Notes under the pieces: model-generated
Told to the model about the DNA's origin: nothing
The model's database searches: none
Seen by the model: the letters and a program-made list of their open reading frames with translations, nothing else
In this document: piece by piece, positions 43,337 to 51,653 of the stretch
How positions within the stretch are numbered: the first letter of the stretch is position 1
Layout of the letters: each line of letters starts with the position of its first letter
Source: Candidatus Methanoplasma porotermitis
Lineage (GTDB): Archaea; Thermoplasmatota; Thermoplasmata; Methanomassiliicoccales; Methanomethylophilaceae
Reading direction: 5' to 3'
Assembly: GCA_031290095.1 (NCBI GenBank)
Contig: JAITOF010000092.1
Coordinates: 1 to 54,472, forward strand
Length of the DNA stretch: 54,472 bases
Translations under genes and position numbers: made by a program

Positions 43337-43864
43337 TCAGCTGAAGAACTCGTGCTTGTGCTTCTGTATAAGATATGCCACGATGAACCCGGCTACCCCT
43401 ATGATTGCAATCAGCCCGAAAATAGACGCGCATACGCACAGGAGGACGGCAAACTTGTGGTGCTTCCTCAGCAACGACAGCACGACCACCGGTATCGTGA
43501 GAATGCCGCTCACGATCATGGCATACCCTACGATCCTTGTGTATTCCACAATGATGTCCACCAGTTCAAGGTCCACGACGTCCCCTGAGTCTGTCAGTGC
43601 TTTGGTAATCACATCCCTCATCTCGTTGAAGTCGGAAAGGGCTATGCTCACTCCCTGCCAGAGGGCGATCGCCGCCCACGCCGCAGACAGTATGACGACG
43701 ATCAAGAGGGCTGTGCTGTGCTTCTGCGGAGCATATAGGTGCTGCGGCTGTGCGACGGGGGCGTCGACAGCAGAAATACCCGCTCCGCAACTGGGACAGA
43801 ACTCGTCCGTCGCATGAATAGCAGAACCGCAATGCGGGCAAAAGAACGGCACGTCTTCAGACAT
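43337..43864 (-). CDS. Zinc-ribbon three-helix membrane protein, tandem paralogue 1
   Basis: A 175-residue protein with zinc ribbon FCPHCGSAIHATDEFCPSCG at residues about 8-27 and three or four hydrophobic segments (LLIVVILSAAWAAIALW, AMIVSGILTIPVVVLSLL, a long hydrophobic stretch near 145-168). Its ATG at 43864 is 26 bases downstream of the centre of an (AT)10 run that serves as TATA box, with no Shine-Dalgarno. It is 175 residues long, exactly like the next gene upstream, with the same domain order, so the two are tandem duplicates. Function unknown. Confidence 0.7.
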   Translation of the reverse strand: MSEDVPFFCPHCGSAIHATDEFCPSCGAGISAVDAPVAQPQHLYAPQKHSTALLIVVILSAAWAAIALWQGVSIALSDFNEMRDVITKALTDSGDVVDLELVDIIVEYTRIVGYAMIVSGILTIPVVVLSLLRKHHKFAVLLCVCASIFGLIAIIGVAGFIVAYLIQKHKHEFFS

Positions 43865-43884
43865 GGCCGGAAATAATGTTTTTG

Positions 43885-43904
43885 ATATATATATATATAT
43901 ATAT
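43885..43904. repeat. (AT)10 microsatellite serving as TATA box
   Basis: Twenty bases of perfect AT dinucleotide repeat between the two zinc-ribbon genes. Its TATA position is correct for the minus-strand gene starting at 43864. Confidence 0.75.
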
Positions 43905-43910
43905 GTTGCC

Positions 43911-44438
43911 TCAATCTTCAAACACCGGAGGCTTGGACGTGAATATCAGAAACGCCACGAAGAAAGCGACCACGCCTCCGATGTACGCCGTAGGCAACAT
44001 CGCCAGAATGCCGCCCGCGACGCATGCCGCAACGGCAACGACGCGGTGCCTCCGGACGTAGCACAGCAAAGTCGCGACGATCGCCGCGCCGCCGCTTCCC
44101 AAGGTGAGGTATCCTTGAAACATCATCATGTCTTTGAACTCCTGGACGGTCATGGACGGATAAAAGTCGCTGATCATGCCCCAGTTGTAATCCGCCATGG
44201 TCTGGGCTCCAAAGACCATCCACAGTCCGAGAAGCACGCCTGCGACGCTCCAGATCGCCGAAAGAGCCAATGCGACAGTGAGCCTTGCGCCCCTTCCACG
44301 ATCCTGTTGCAGGGGCTTCGAAACATGGTCGCAAACGGTATCTTCAGTATATGCGCCACAAGCTGGGCAGAACTGGTCAAGCTCGCCGAGGTTGGCGCCG
44401 CATTGATGACAGAAATTGGTCGGTACGTCGTTCTGCAT
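43911..44438 (-). CDS. Zinc-ribbon three-helix membrane protein, tandem paralogue 2
   Basis: A 175-residue protein with zinc ribbon FCHQCGANLGELDQFCPACG and hydrophobic segments at about 54-74, 106-125 and 133-165, the same layout as the gene at 43337. Start ATG 44438: TATA-like CTTTTTATGC is centred 27 bases upstream and there is no Shine-Dalgarno; the open frame further upstream is not protein-like. No function recognised. Confidence 0.7.
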   Translation of the reverse strand: MQNDVPTNFCHQCGANLGELDQFCPACGAYTEDTVCDHVSKPLQQDRGRGARLTVALALSAIWSVAGVLLGLWMVFGAQTMADYNWGMISDFYPSMTVQEFKDMMMFQGYLTLGSGGAAIVATLLCYVRRHRVVAVAACVAGGILAMLPTAYIGGVVAFFVAFLIFTSKPPVFED

Positions 44439-44729
44439 GCGCCCGTAACCGGCATCGAGGCATAAAAAGCCTGCTTTAGCAACTGGGAGGCTGTTTCGAT
44501 GAGAATCCGGGGTAATCACGGCCGTCTGGCCGCAAGTCAGGCGATCGTGGCACCTGTCGGCCATGCCGTTAAGGTCGTGACTTGCTGTTTGCCCCCCTCC
44601 CCCTCCTTCCCCTACGATTTGTAGGTGGCTCGCCGTTTGTTCCATGGACTGCACAGCGCGTATCACTGCTTTTTAGACATCGACGCACGGAGTCCAGCTC
44701 TGTGCGAGATCTTTTCTTGTGGTCGGCCT
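44439..44729. other. Gene-free stretch between zinc-ribbon gene and hepT
   Basis: About 290 bases. It contains the TATA box of the zinc-ribbon gene (about 44462-44469) and a pyrimidine-rich stretch (44590-44612, CCCCCCTCCCC and neighbours). No frame, tRNA or other RNA fold I can support. Confidence 0.5.
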
Positions 44730-45083
44730 TCAACCCGACAGTTGATTTTCCCTGTTTTGGGGTTCTTCCAACTCGTCGAGGATGCGCTCAAACTTCGCTT
44801 TTAAGTCAGGCACGTCCTGAGTGGCCGTGAGCCAAATGGAATCCATGTCTAATTTCCAGTAATGGTGTGCGATGACGATCCTAGTTCCTACGACACCTGA
44901 CCAATTGACTTCAGGATGCCGCAGCGTAAGTCCCACAGACAATCGGTTGACAGCCTCTCCGAGGCGCTCCAGATTGAGGACGACGTTGTCCTGGAAACGC
45001 CAGTTTTCTCTAAACGTCTCTTCTCCCCCGCCATAATGCCTGATGTGGTCCTCGATGCGGTTGCATTGATCGATTATATCCAA
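44730..45083 (-). CDS. hepT: HepT-like (DUF86) HEPN toxin
   Basis: A 117-residue all-helical HEPN-family protein. The catalytic RX4HXY motif is RIVIAHHY in VVGTRIVIAHHYWKLD. In MntA/HepT systems HepT is a ribonuclease silenced by the partner nucleotidyltransferase through AMPylation. The start codon is weak: TTG 45083 (or CTG 45089), 13 bases after the mntA stop; no in-frame ATG exists before the upstream stop. Confidence 0.85.
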   Translation of the reverse strand: MDIIDQCNRIEDHIRHYGGGEETFRENWRFQDNVVLNLERLGEAVNRLSVGLTLRHPEVNWSGVVGTRIVIAHHYWKLDMDSIWLTATQDVPDLKAKFERILDELEEPQNRENQLSG

Positions 45084-45096
45084 GACCAGCGTACGG

Positions 45097-45420
45097 TCAT
45101 CTCTCGTAGAGCGTCACCCCGTCTCTTTCCACGTTCGTCAGGAACTCCGTGCCGGGCTCCAGCGCGCTCCTTGACACGAGGTCTATGTCGCCACCGACGG
45201 CGGCTCTGAGGTCCATGTACAGGCTCCCTAGCGCAAAGGCGCTTCTGGCCGCGCCTTTGTCCACGCAGAAGTCGTAGTCGCTCTTGGAGTCGGCTTCTCC
45301 CCTGGCCGCAGAGCCGAAGAGGACTATGCGGTCCACGCCGTGCCTCTCGGCGATCGGCGCGATGATGTCGCGCAGTTCGTCGACGGACATCCTTTTCGAT
45401 TCTTCGCTCATCGAGAGCAT
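45097..45420 (-). CDS. mntA: MntA-like nucleotidyltransferase antitoxin
   Basis: A 107-residue minimal nucleotidyltransferase with FGSAARGEADSKSDYDF (GSxxRGxxxxxSDxD active site). It precedes hepT with a 13-base gap, the usual MntA-HepT order. ATG 45420 immediately follows AAGGAGAT; ATG 45411 (MSEESKRMSVDEL) is the alternative and sits better relative to a TATA-like AAATAATA (45437-45445). Confidence 0.87.
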   Translation of the reverse strand: MLSMSEESKRMSVDELRDIIAPIAERHGVDRIVLFGSAARGEADSKSDYDFCVDKGAARSAFALGSLYMDLRAAVGGDIDLVSRSALEPGTEFLTNVERDGVTLYER

Positions 45421-45504
45421 ATCTCCTTCCGTGCGTATTATTTTTTTCCCTCCGTCCGACTGCGTTTCACGAATCGGACGGCGATGGTTTCTTATATCCC
45501 TCAT

Positions 45505-45715
45505 CGTCTGTCAGGGTCCACGGATGTAAGCGCCTGCGAGTTCTGCAGGCGTTGCCGTGGCGGGAGCTTCTCCTGCAGGCCGCACGGGAGCCATCGGCTG
45601 GACGTGCGGAGTTGTATAAGCGACTGTTAGGGCAGCTATGCTTTTATATCAAATACCTATACCAGTCCACGTTGCCGTTCGTTACATCGTATCGGGCGGC
45701 TCGCGAGGAATAAAA
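45505..45715. promoter_or_regulatory. Leader and promoter region of the ribosomal operon, with hairpins
   Basis: TATA box CTTTTATATC at about 45639-45648 drives rps19e, with a 40-base leader and GAGG eight bases before the ATG. Upstream, 45533-45550 (GCCTGC/GCAGGC) and 45580-45609 (CCGCAC/GTGCGG enclosing AGCC/GGCT) form hairpins. No gene is apparent between 45421 and 45715; a small structured RNA is possible but not supported by family resemblance. Confidence 0.4.
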
Positions 45716-46144
45716 ATGGTAACAGTCTATGATGTCCCCGCCGAGAGGCTCATACTCAAGACCGCAGAGAAACTGAAGGGAAACGACAAGATCGTCCCTC
45801 CGGCGTGGGCTGAGTTTGCGAAGACCGGCAGGCACACGGAGAGGGCTCCCGTTCAGGATGACTGGTGGTACACAAGGGCCGCCTCTGTTCTGAGAAAGCT
45901 CTATGTGAAAGGCCCGATGGGCTCCTCAAAGCTCGCCGGAGAGTACGGCGGCTTTGCCGACAAGGGCGCAATGCCGAACAGAGCTGTGAAAGGAAGCCGG
46001 AGCATCGCAAGAAAGTGCATGATGCAGCTCGAAGCCGCAGGGTACCTGGTGTCTAAGGACAAGCAGGGCCGTGCGATAAGCCCCGCCGGACAGTCGCTTT
46101 TGGACAACACCGCGAAAGAGGTCTTTGACGAGAACAACAAGTGA
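45716..46144 (+). CDS. rps19e: Ribosomal protein S19e
   Basis: A 142-residue small-subunit protein: MVTVYDVPAERLI, KIVPPAWAEFAKTGRHTERAP, DDWWYTRAASVLRKLYVKGP, and SRSIARKCMMQLEAAGYL are typical. ATG 45716 with GAGG upstream; the open frame back to 45638 is leader. First gene of rps19e-pdcD5-rpl39e-rpl31e-eif6. Confidence 0.95.
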   Translation: MVTVYDVPAERLILKTAEKLKGNDKIVPPAWAEFAKTGRHTERAPVQDDWWYTRAASVLRKLYVKGPMGSSKLAGEYGGFADKGAMPNRAVKGSRSIARKCMMQLEAAGYLVSKDKQGRAISPAGQSLLDNTAKEVFDENNK

Positions 46145-46154
46145 AGGTGACAGC

Positions 46155-46484
46155 ATGGAAGACCCCGAATTGGAAGCGCTCAGACAGAAGAGGATGGCAG
46201 ACATCCAGCAACAACAGGGAAACCAAGTTGCCAAAGAAGAGCAGGCGAGGCAGTTCGAGGCGCAGAAGCAGTCCGTATTGAGGCAGATACTCACCCCTGA
46301 GGCACGGGACAGGCTTGCAAACATAAAGCTTGCCAACCCCCAACAGGCCAACGCGGTGGAGATGCAGCTCATCCAGCTTGCACAAAGCGGCAGGCTCAGA
46401 GGGATGATAACGGACGCCATGCTGAAAGACATCCTTCATAAGGTCATACCTCAGCAGAGGGAGATCACGATACAGAGGAGATAA
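46155..46484 (+). CDS. PDCD5-like DNA-binding protein
   Basis: A 109-residue helical protein: [38 protein letters not shown] and [19 protein letters not shown] match the archaeal PDCD5 (TFAR19) family, which is routinely found beside rps19e and rpl39e. AGGTG precedes the ATG. The next gene starts two bases after its stop. Confidence 0.93.
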   Translation: MEDPELEALRQKRMADIQQQQGNQVAKEEQARQFEAQKQSVLRQILTPEARDRLANIKLANPQQANAVEMQLIQLAQSGRLRGMITDAMLKDILHKVIPQQREITIQRR

Positions 46485-46485
46485 A

Positions 46486-46641
46486 ATGTCAGGCACGAAA
46501 CCGCCCGCAATGAAAGGCAGGCTTAATAAGAAAATCAAGCAGAACCGCCGTGTTCCGGCTTGGGTCATGATGAGGACGAACAGGCAGTTCATCCGCCACC
46601 CTAAGAGAAGGTCCTGGCGCATGAGCAAGCTCAAGGAGTGA
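46486..46641 (+). CDS. rpl39e: Ribosomal protein L39e
   Basis: A 51-residue, strongly basic large-subunit protein ([19 protein letters not shown] at the start, PAWVMMRT and [14 protein letters not shown] at the end), lying in the peptide tunnel. GAGGAG precedes the ATG. Too short for standard ORF cut-offs; recovered from the gap between pdcD5 and rpl31e. Confidence 0.92.
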   Translation: MSGTKPPAMKGRLNKKIKQNRRVPAWVMMRTNRQFIRHPKRRSWRMSKLKE

Positions 46642-46646
46642 GGAAC

Positions 46647-46910
46647 ATGGCAGACGAGTCAGAGAGAATAATAACCATACCCCTGAGGGCAACGAGGCAG
46701 GCGCCCCGCACGAAGAGGGCCGCCCGCGCCATCAAAGAAATCAGGGCCCAGGCCGCGAGGCACATGAAGGCAGACCAGGAGTCCATCTGGATCGACGGCG
46801 CCCTCAACGAGAAGATTTGGGAGAACGGGATAAGAAACCCGCCCTCCAAGGTGACGGTCAAGGCAGTCAAGTTCGACGACGGCCTTGTAGAAGTGTCTCT
46901 CGCAGAGTGA
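46647..46910 (+). CDS. rpl31e: Ribosomal protein L31e
   Basis: An 87-residue large-subunit protein: RIITIPLRATRQAPRTKRAA, IKEIRAQAARHMKAD, IWIDGALNEKIWENG. ATG 46647 is preferred over an upstream GTG at 46638 that overlaps the rpl39e stop. Its own stop overlaps the eif6 ATG (TGATG). Confidence 0.94.
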   Translation: MADESERIITIPLRATRQAPRTKRAARAIKEIRAQAARHMKADQESIWIDGALNEKIWENGIRNPPSKVTVKAVKFDDGLVEVSLAE

Positions 46911-47575
46911 TGCGGATGATGAGGCTCTCCAGATGCTGCGGCACACCCAACATCGGCGTGTACGCCGCGGCGAGCGAGAACCTCGCCATCGTCGCCGCCG
47001 TCGCGGCGCCGGACTTCATCAAAAGCGTAGAAGAGGCGCTACAGGTGAAAACCTTCACGGCGATCGCTTCCGGATCCTATCTCATAGGGTCCTTGGTCGC
47101 CGTGAACTCTTACGGCGCAGTCATATCGGGGACGGCCGAGTCTTCTGAGCTGGAAATCATAGAAAAGCACATTCGCGTCTCTATGATATCCGACAGGCTG
47201 AACGCCGCCGGAAACAACATACTGGTCAACGACAAGGCGGCGGTCGTCAATCCTGAGCTGGGCAAAAGAGCGGAGAAAGAGATCGTCGATGCCCTGAACG
47301 TAGAGGTCGTCAGAGGCACGGTCTGCGGATGCAACACCGTCGGGTCGGTCTGCTCGGTCACCAACAAAGGGTGCGTATGCGGCGCGTCCGCGTCCGAAGA
47401 GGACTTGGCGTTCCTCAAGGACGTGTTCGGCATGGAGGCCAAGAAGGCATCCGTGAACCACGGCTCCAAATACGTGGGGGCGGGCATGCTGTGCAACTCG
47501 AAGGGCGCGATCATGGGCGACGACACCACGCCCATCGAGATGGGGAAGATTGAGGACGGCCTGAACCTTTTTTGA
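46910..47575 (+). CDS. eif6: Translation initiation factor aIF6
   Basis: A 221-residue anti-association factor binding the large subunit. Pseudo-repeats RCCGTPNIGVYAAAS, ILVNDKAAVVNPEL, VRGTVCGCNTVGSVCSVTNK, GSKYVGAGMLCNSKGAI are family features. ATG 46910 overlaps the L31e stop; ATG 46916 is an alternative. The operon ends here: instead of the rpl18a/prefoldin/ftsY genes often found in archaea, the next gene is a convergent DUF4143 ATPase. Confidence 0.95.
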   Translation: MRMMRLSRCCGTPNIGVYAAASENLAIVAAVAAPDFIKSVEEALQVKTFTAIASGSYLIGSLVAVNSYGAVISGTAESSELEIIEKHIRVSMISDRLNAAGNNILVNDKAAVVNPELGKRAEKEIVDALNVEVVRGTVCGCNTVGSVCSVTNKGCVCGASASEEDLAFLKDVFGMEAKKASVNHGSKYVGAGMLCNSKGAIMGDDTTPIEMGKIEDGLNLF

Positions 47576-47620
47576 CAGGTTCGGCAGTCTGGAAGATACT
47601 ACCCCTGTTGCTTGTTTATT

Positions 47621-47675
47621 TTGTATCATAATACAAATACTTTGGATAATTGAATATATTTGTATTATAATACAT
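47621..47675. promoter_or_regulatory. Two 16-bp dyads at the 3' side of the third DUF4143 ATPase
   Basis: TTGTATCATAATACAA (47621-47636) and TTGTATTATAATACAT (47660-47675), 39 bp apart, lie between eif6 and the end of the convergent ATPase gene. The same dyad stands at that gene's promoter (48920-48935), so the gene is bracketed by it. Confidence 0.6.
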
Positions 47676-47689
47676 GAATCTACAAGAGA

Positions 47690-48907
47690 TTATCCTGTCC
47701 TATCCAACAAGAAGTCTATGACGTTCTTGTGTTCTATTCCGTCGTAGCCTCCGACGATGAGCCTGTCGGCGGACAGGACGGTCTTGGGATGGTTGTCCCG
47801 GATCGCTGCAAGAGACCGCAACTCGCGTTCGCGCACCCTCTCGTCGGCCATGGACAGGGTGACCTGAAAATAGGCCGTGTCGCCGCCTCTGACGGCAACG
47901 AAGTCCACTTCGACGCCGTTGTGCATCACGCCGACCGACACGGAGTACCCGCGCCTGCGCAACTCCAGGTAAACGACGTTCTCAAGCATCCTGCCTAGGT
48001 CTGCCCCATGCGTGCTGAGGACTGCGTTCCTCATCCCGGTATCGACGCAGTAGTATTTGCACACCGAATGCAGCATCTTCTTTCCCACAAGGTCGTACCT
48101 GTCCGCACGGTACACTATGAGGGCCTCTTCCAGCATCGACAGGTACGAATCGACGGTCTTGCTCTCGCTGTACCCCAGCTCCTTGGATATGGAGTTTGGG
48201 GACACCATGCTCCCGCAGGTCGAGAATATGAAACGGACAAGCCTTTCCAGCACGGGCCCGTTCCGCATGGAATCCTTCTTCCTGAATATTATGTCCTTCG
48301 CCACCACGGTGTTGTATATCCCTTCCAGCTTGTCGCGGACATCGACGTCCGTGTCGGAAGGAAGTATGGAAGGCATCGACCCGCGGGACACGTACAGCGC
48401 AAGATGGCCGTCGTCCGCTTTTTCCGGGTCTATGCCGTTGAGGTCTAGGAACTCCGCGAAGGAGAGGGGGAGCATCCCGATCTCCACGTATCTGCCGGAT
48501 ATCAGCGTGGAGAGCTCCGTGGACAGCATATAGGCGTTGGACCCGGTGAGGTAGATGTCGGCGTCGAACTCCGCAAGGGCGGAGTTGACTGCCGCCTCCC
48601 ACCCGTCCATCAGCTGCACCTCGTCTACCATGAGGTAGGTGCGCCTGCCTATGAGGTTCTTTCTCAGGAAGGAGTAGAAGGCATCGCTGTCTCGGAGCCG
48701 GGAGTTGCCGTGCAGTTCCAGGTTGACATAGAATATGTCGTCCGCAGAGACTCCGGAGGACGTCAGGTATTCCGAATACTGTTTCAAAAGCGTGGACTTG
48801 CCACATCTTCTGACGCCGGTCACTATCTTTATTATGTCTGTGGAATCCTTCTTGCTTATCAGTTTCTGAAGATACGACCTGCCGACCAGCCTCTTTCCTT
48901 CTATCAT
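47690..48907 (-). CDS. AAA_14/DUF4143-family ATPase, third copy
   Basis: A 405-residue ATPase closely similar to the one at 34410: Walker A VTGVRRCGKSTLLKQ, Walker B TYLMVDEVQLMDGW, YLTGSNAYMLSTELSTLISGRYVEI, and C-terminal YYCVDTGMRNAVLS, ENVVYLELRRRGYSVSVG and VEVDFVAVRGGD. The two share most of these blocks word for word. ATG 48907 is chosen; TTG 48916 is possible. Convergent with eif6, bracketed by identical 16-bp dyads. Confidence 0.86.
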   Translation of the reverse strand: MIEGKRLVGRSYLQKLISKKDSTDIIKIVTGVRRCGKSTLLKQYSEYLTSSGVSADDIFYVNLELHGNSRLRDSDAFYSFLRKNLIGRRTYLMVDEVQLMDGWEAAVNSALAEFDADIYLTGSNAYMLSTELSTLISGRYVEIGMLPLSFAEFLDLNGIDPEKADDGHLALYVSRGSMPSILPSDTDVDVRDKLEGIYNTVVAKDIIFRKKDSMRNGPVLERLVRFIFSTCGSMVSPNSISKELGYSESKTVDSYLSMLEEALIVYRADRYDLVGKKMLHSVCKYYCVDTGMRNAVLSTHGADLGRMLENVVYLELRRRGYSVSVGVMHNGVEVDFVAVRGGDTAYFQVTLSMADERVRERELRSLAAIRDNHPKTVLSADRLIVGGYDGIEHKNVIDFLLDRTG

Positions 48908-48919
48908 CAGTATCAATTT

Positions 48920-48935
48920 TTGTATTATGATACAA
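48920..48935. promoter_or_regulatory. Dyad at the third DUF4143 ATPase promoter
   Basis: TTGTATTATGATACAA, 13-28 bases before the ATG, next to TATA-like AAATATTT. Same 6-4-6 dyad as the two copies at 47621-47675. Confidence 0.6.
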
Positions 48936-49035
48936 ATATTTTAATCAATCTGAAAAAGATCTCGTTCCAGGCAGAAGCCGTGCGGCCGGCGATGTTCATG
49001 GCAAAGCCAGGGGCGACGGTCGAACCGTCCGCGCC

Positions 49036-49677
49036 TCAGCGGTCGAAGACCCATACGCCGGAGAACTCCGCCAAGTCCTCGGCCGAGAGCTCGACTTCGT
49101 TGCCGACGTACACCGCCGCCTCCTTCGGCACGTTCTCCATGAACGCGTCGATGTTGTTCAGCGGTATCGTGAGCCCGCCGACCCTATAATGCATCGGAAC
49201 CACGACCTTGGCGCCGATCCTCTCTAGGAACTGCAGGAGCTTCGGCAGAGGTATGGTGTAGACCTCTCCCACGGGGACGAAGACTATGTCCGTGCCCTTG
49301 AGCTCGTCCATCGTTTCGTCGGAAGGAATGTCGCCTAGGTCCCCGCAGTGGCATACCGAGATGCCGTCCATCTCGAACCGGTACATCACGTTGGACCCCC
49401 TGAGGGTCCCGCCTTCCTCATCGTGGAATGTGGAGAAGCCCTCTATGTCTATTCCCCGTATGTTCCTCTTGCCCGGCTCGGCCACGACGTCCTCGTGCTC
49501 CCCCCTCACCACTCTCACGGCGTTGTGGTCGTATTGGTTGTGAGACACCAGCACCACGCCGGCGCTGGACACGGGCGGCTTGATTCCGATGGACTTCCCG
49601 TCATGGGGGTCCGTCAGGACCGTAACACCGGAGTCTTCGAACTCAAAACACGCATGTCCGTGCCACCTTATCAGCAT
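49036..49677 (-). CDS. Metal-dependent hydrolase, UPF0173-like metallo-beta-lactamase fold
   Basis: A 213-residue protein. RWHGHACFEFE near the N-terminus and the SHNQYDHN metal-binding segment mark the metallo-beta-lactamase fold; HCGDLGDIPSDE and VVVPMHYRVGG complete the family pattern of UPF0173 (UlaG-like) proteins. Substrate unknown. The start is ATG 49677: TATA-like CTTTTTATCG is centred 26 bases upstream with no Shine-Dalgarno. The open frame upstream overlaps the divergent DUF373 gene and is rejected. Confidence 0.85.
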   Translation of the reverse strand: MLIRWHGHACFEFEDSGVTVLTDPHDGKSIGIKPPVSSAGVVLVSHNQYDHNAVRVVRGEHEDVVAEPGKRNIRGIDIEGFSTFHDEEGGTLRGSNVMYRFEMDGISVCHCGDLGDIPSDETMDELKGTDIVFVPVGEVYTIPLPKLLQFLERIGAKVVVPMHYRVGGLTIPLNNIDAFMENVPKEAAVYVGNEVELSAEDLAEFSGVWVFDR

Positions 49678-49807
49678 GACACTGCAAAGGCGGAGGACGA
49701 TAAAAAGCCTTTTGAGCAATGTCTGCGGAATGACGCGGCACGCGGGGAGGGGTCGGACGTCCTGGGGAGTACGCAGTCTAATATATCTTTGCGACGATAA
49801 TATCGCG

Positions 49808-50941
49808 ATGAAGAAGACTCTGGTCCTCGTCGTGGACAGGGATGACGATTTCGGCGTCAAAGGGCGTGTCGAGACGCCTGTGGTGGGGGTGGAGAGATGC
49901 TCCATCGCTGCGACCGCTCTGGGGATAGCCGACCCCGAGGACTCAGACGTTAACGCCCTCTACGCCGCGATCAACATCTATCTCGACATGAAGTCCGAGA
50001 ACCTCGGCGAGGTGGAAGTGGCCCTGATATGCGGGAACGAGAAAGTCGGCCACCGGTCCGACGCCGCCATCGTAGACGAGCTGGAGACGGTCTTGGGCGA
50101 TGTGTCCCCGGACAGGGTGGTCCTGGTGGGGGACGGCGCCGAGGACGAGTACATCTACCCCATCGTCTCGTCGCGCGTGCCGATAGACTCGGTGAAGAGG
50201 GTGTACGTCAAGCAGGCCCCGGGCCTGGAAGGGACGGTGTACATAATATCCAAGATGCTGGAGGACCCCGCTAAGAGGAAGAGGTTCCTGGTGCCTTTGG
50301 GATGGGTCCTGATACTCATATCTCTGGTGTACCTCATACCTCCGATCCTCGGCAACATAAGCAACGGCGACTCGTTGTACCTGGCCACCACGCCGCTGAT
50401 GGCGTTCCTGATAGGGGCCCTGTTCATCCTGTACGCGTACAACATGCAGGAGCGCTTCCTGAAGTGGAAGAACAAGTGGGTCGCACGCGTGAAGCGCGGC
50501 AGCGTGACCGCCACGTTCATGCTCGTGTCGTCCCTGTTCGCCATATCGGGAGTGATTATCGGATACTTCTCGCTGGACGGCGTGTACTCTCCGTCCATCA
50601 TCCAGAGCACGGTGCTGTTCGCCTCGAACGCTCTCTGGCCGTTGCTGTTCGCAGTCTTGGTTTATCTGGTCGGAGACCTGCTCGACGTCTATTTCTCCAC
50701 CAGGACGATAAAGCTGAGCTTCATAGTCGGAAGCATAAACATCATGTCGATAGGCCTGATCATCACGAGCATCCTAGACTTCATCCTTGCGAGCTTCGAC
50801 GCGGACGTCGGCAACAGCTTCCTGTACGTGGGGGAGTTCATCTTCGGAGTCGTGATGGCGTTCATAAGCGCCATGGTGCACCGCCACATCGTGGCTGCCA
50901 TAGGGCAGTTCGGAAGGGAGAAGGAAGAGAATGCGGTTTGA
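49808..50941 (+). CDS. DUF373 membrane protein
   Basis: A 377-residue archaeal protein. The soluble N-terminal half is typical DUF373 (MKKTLVLVVDRDDDFGVKG, ALICGNEKVGH, DRVVLVGDGAEDEYIYPIV); the C-terminal half has six or so membrane helices. Function unknown. Its start lies 24-26 bases after TATA box CTAATATATC and has no Shine-Dalgarno, so leaderless. Its last 11 bases overlap mptE, so the two are co-expressed. Confidence 0.87.
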   Translation: MKKTLVLVVDRDDDFGVKGRVETPVVGVERCSIAATALGIADPEDSDVNALYAAINIYLDMKSENLGEVEVALICGNEKVGHRSDAAIVDELETVLGDVSPDRVVLVGDGAEDEYIYPIVSSRVPIDSVKRVYVKQAPGLEGTVYIISKMLEDPAKRKRFLVPLGWVLILISLVYLIPPILGNISNGDSLYLATTPLMAFLIGALFILYAYNMQERFLKWKNKWVARVKRGSVTATFMLVSSLFAISGVIIGYFSLDGVYSPSIIQSTVLFASNALWPLLFAVLVYLVGDLLDVYFSTRTIKLSFIVGSINIMSIGLIITSILDFILASFDADVGNSFLYVGEFIFGVVMAFISAMVHRHIVAAIGQFGREKEENAV

Positions 50942-51653
50942 CGAATGGGAGCCTACCTACGAGCAGGTCCTTGCAGACATGGGATACGACCGTGCCGACG
51001 ACGAGACCTCGGCGCGAGTGCTTAGAATGGCGACTTTGGGCTCCGACCTCGTGGACGACGACGTGTTGCGCCGAATCGTCGGGAGGGAGGCAACCGTCCT
51101 CGGGGACGCGCCGTGCCTCGTCGACGATATAACGAGGATAGGGCGCATAGGCGCCGTGATATGCTGCGGGTCGGCCGTCGGCAGGGCCGCCGCCGCAGGA
51201 GTCGCGCCTGACGTCGTCGTCACAGACTTGGACGGCGACATAGGCCCGCAGATACTCGCCTGCAACGCGGGCGCAGTCGCAGTGATCCACGCCCACGGCG
51301 ACAACCCGCCGCTTATAGCGAGATACGCGTCAGAGTTCAAAGGGCCGGTGATGCTCACCTCGCAGTCGGCGCCGGTCGGCGGCGTGTCCAACTACGGCGG
51401 GTTCACCGACGGGGACAGGGCGGTGTGCCTTGCGAGGCATTTCGGGGCGCGGCGCATACGCCTGCTCGGGTTCGACCTCGCGAACCCAATGGCGAAGGAG
51501 GGGTCAGACCCTGGCACGAAACTGAAGAAGCTCGTGTGGGCGGAGAGGATAATATCCATCGGAGGCTTGGACGACATAGACCTGCTGTCGTCCGATTACG
51601 TGGTCGACAACATAATCCTTAGAAGAGACGTCAGTCCCAAAAAGAGTCAATGA
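50931..51653 (+). CDS. mptE: 6-hydroxymethyl-7,8-dihydropterin pyrophosphokinase (MptE)
   Basis: A 240-residue DUF115-family archaeal HPPK analogue making the pterin pyrophosphate for methanopterin or folate. It shows VICCGSAVGRAAAAGVAPDVVVTDLDGD and HAHGDNPPLIARY, the usual acidic active site; RLLGFDLANPM and KLKKLVWAERII follow. Overlaps the DUF373 stop by 11 bases, with GGAAGGAG upstream. Its 3' end overlaps the convergent HEPN gene. Confidence 0.93.
   Translation: MRFDEWEPTYEQVLADMGYDRADDETSARVLRMATLGSDLVDDDVLRRIVGREATVLGDAPCLVDDITRIGRIGAVICCGSAVGRAAAAGVAPDVVVTDLDGDIGPQILACNAGAVAVIHAHGDNPPLIARYASEFKGPVMLTSQSAPVGGVSNYGGFTDGDRAVCLARHFGARRIRLLGFDLANPMAKEGSDPGTKLKKLVWAERIISIGGLDDIDLLSSDYVVDNIILRRDVSPKKSQ

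Noticed and set aside
49678-49905. N-terminal extension of the UPF0173 hydrolase
   Set aside because: It overlaps the divergent DUF373 gene, and a TATA box fits ATG 49677 exactly.
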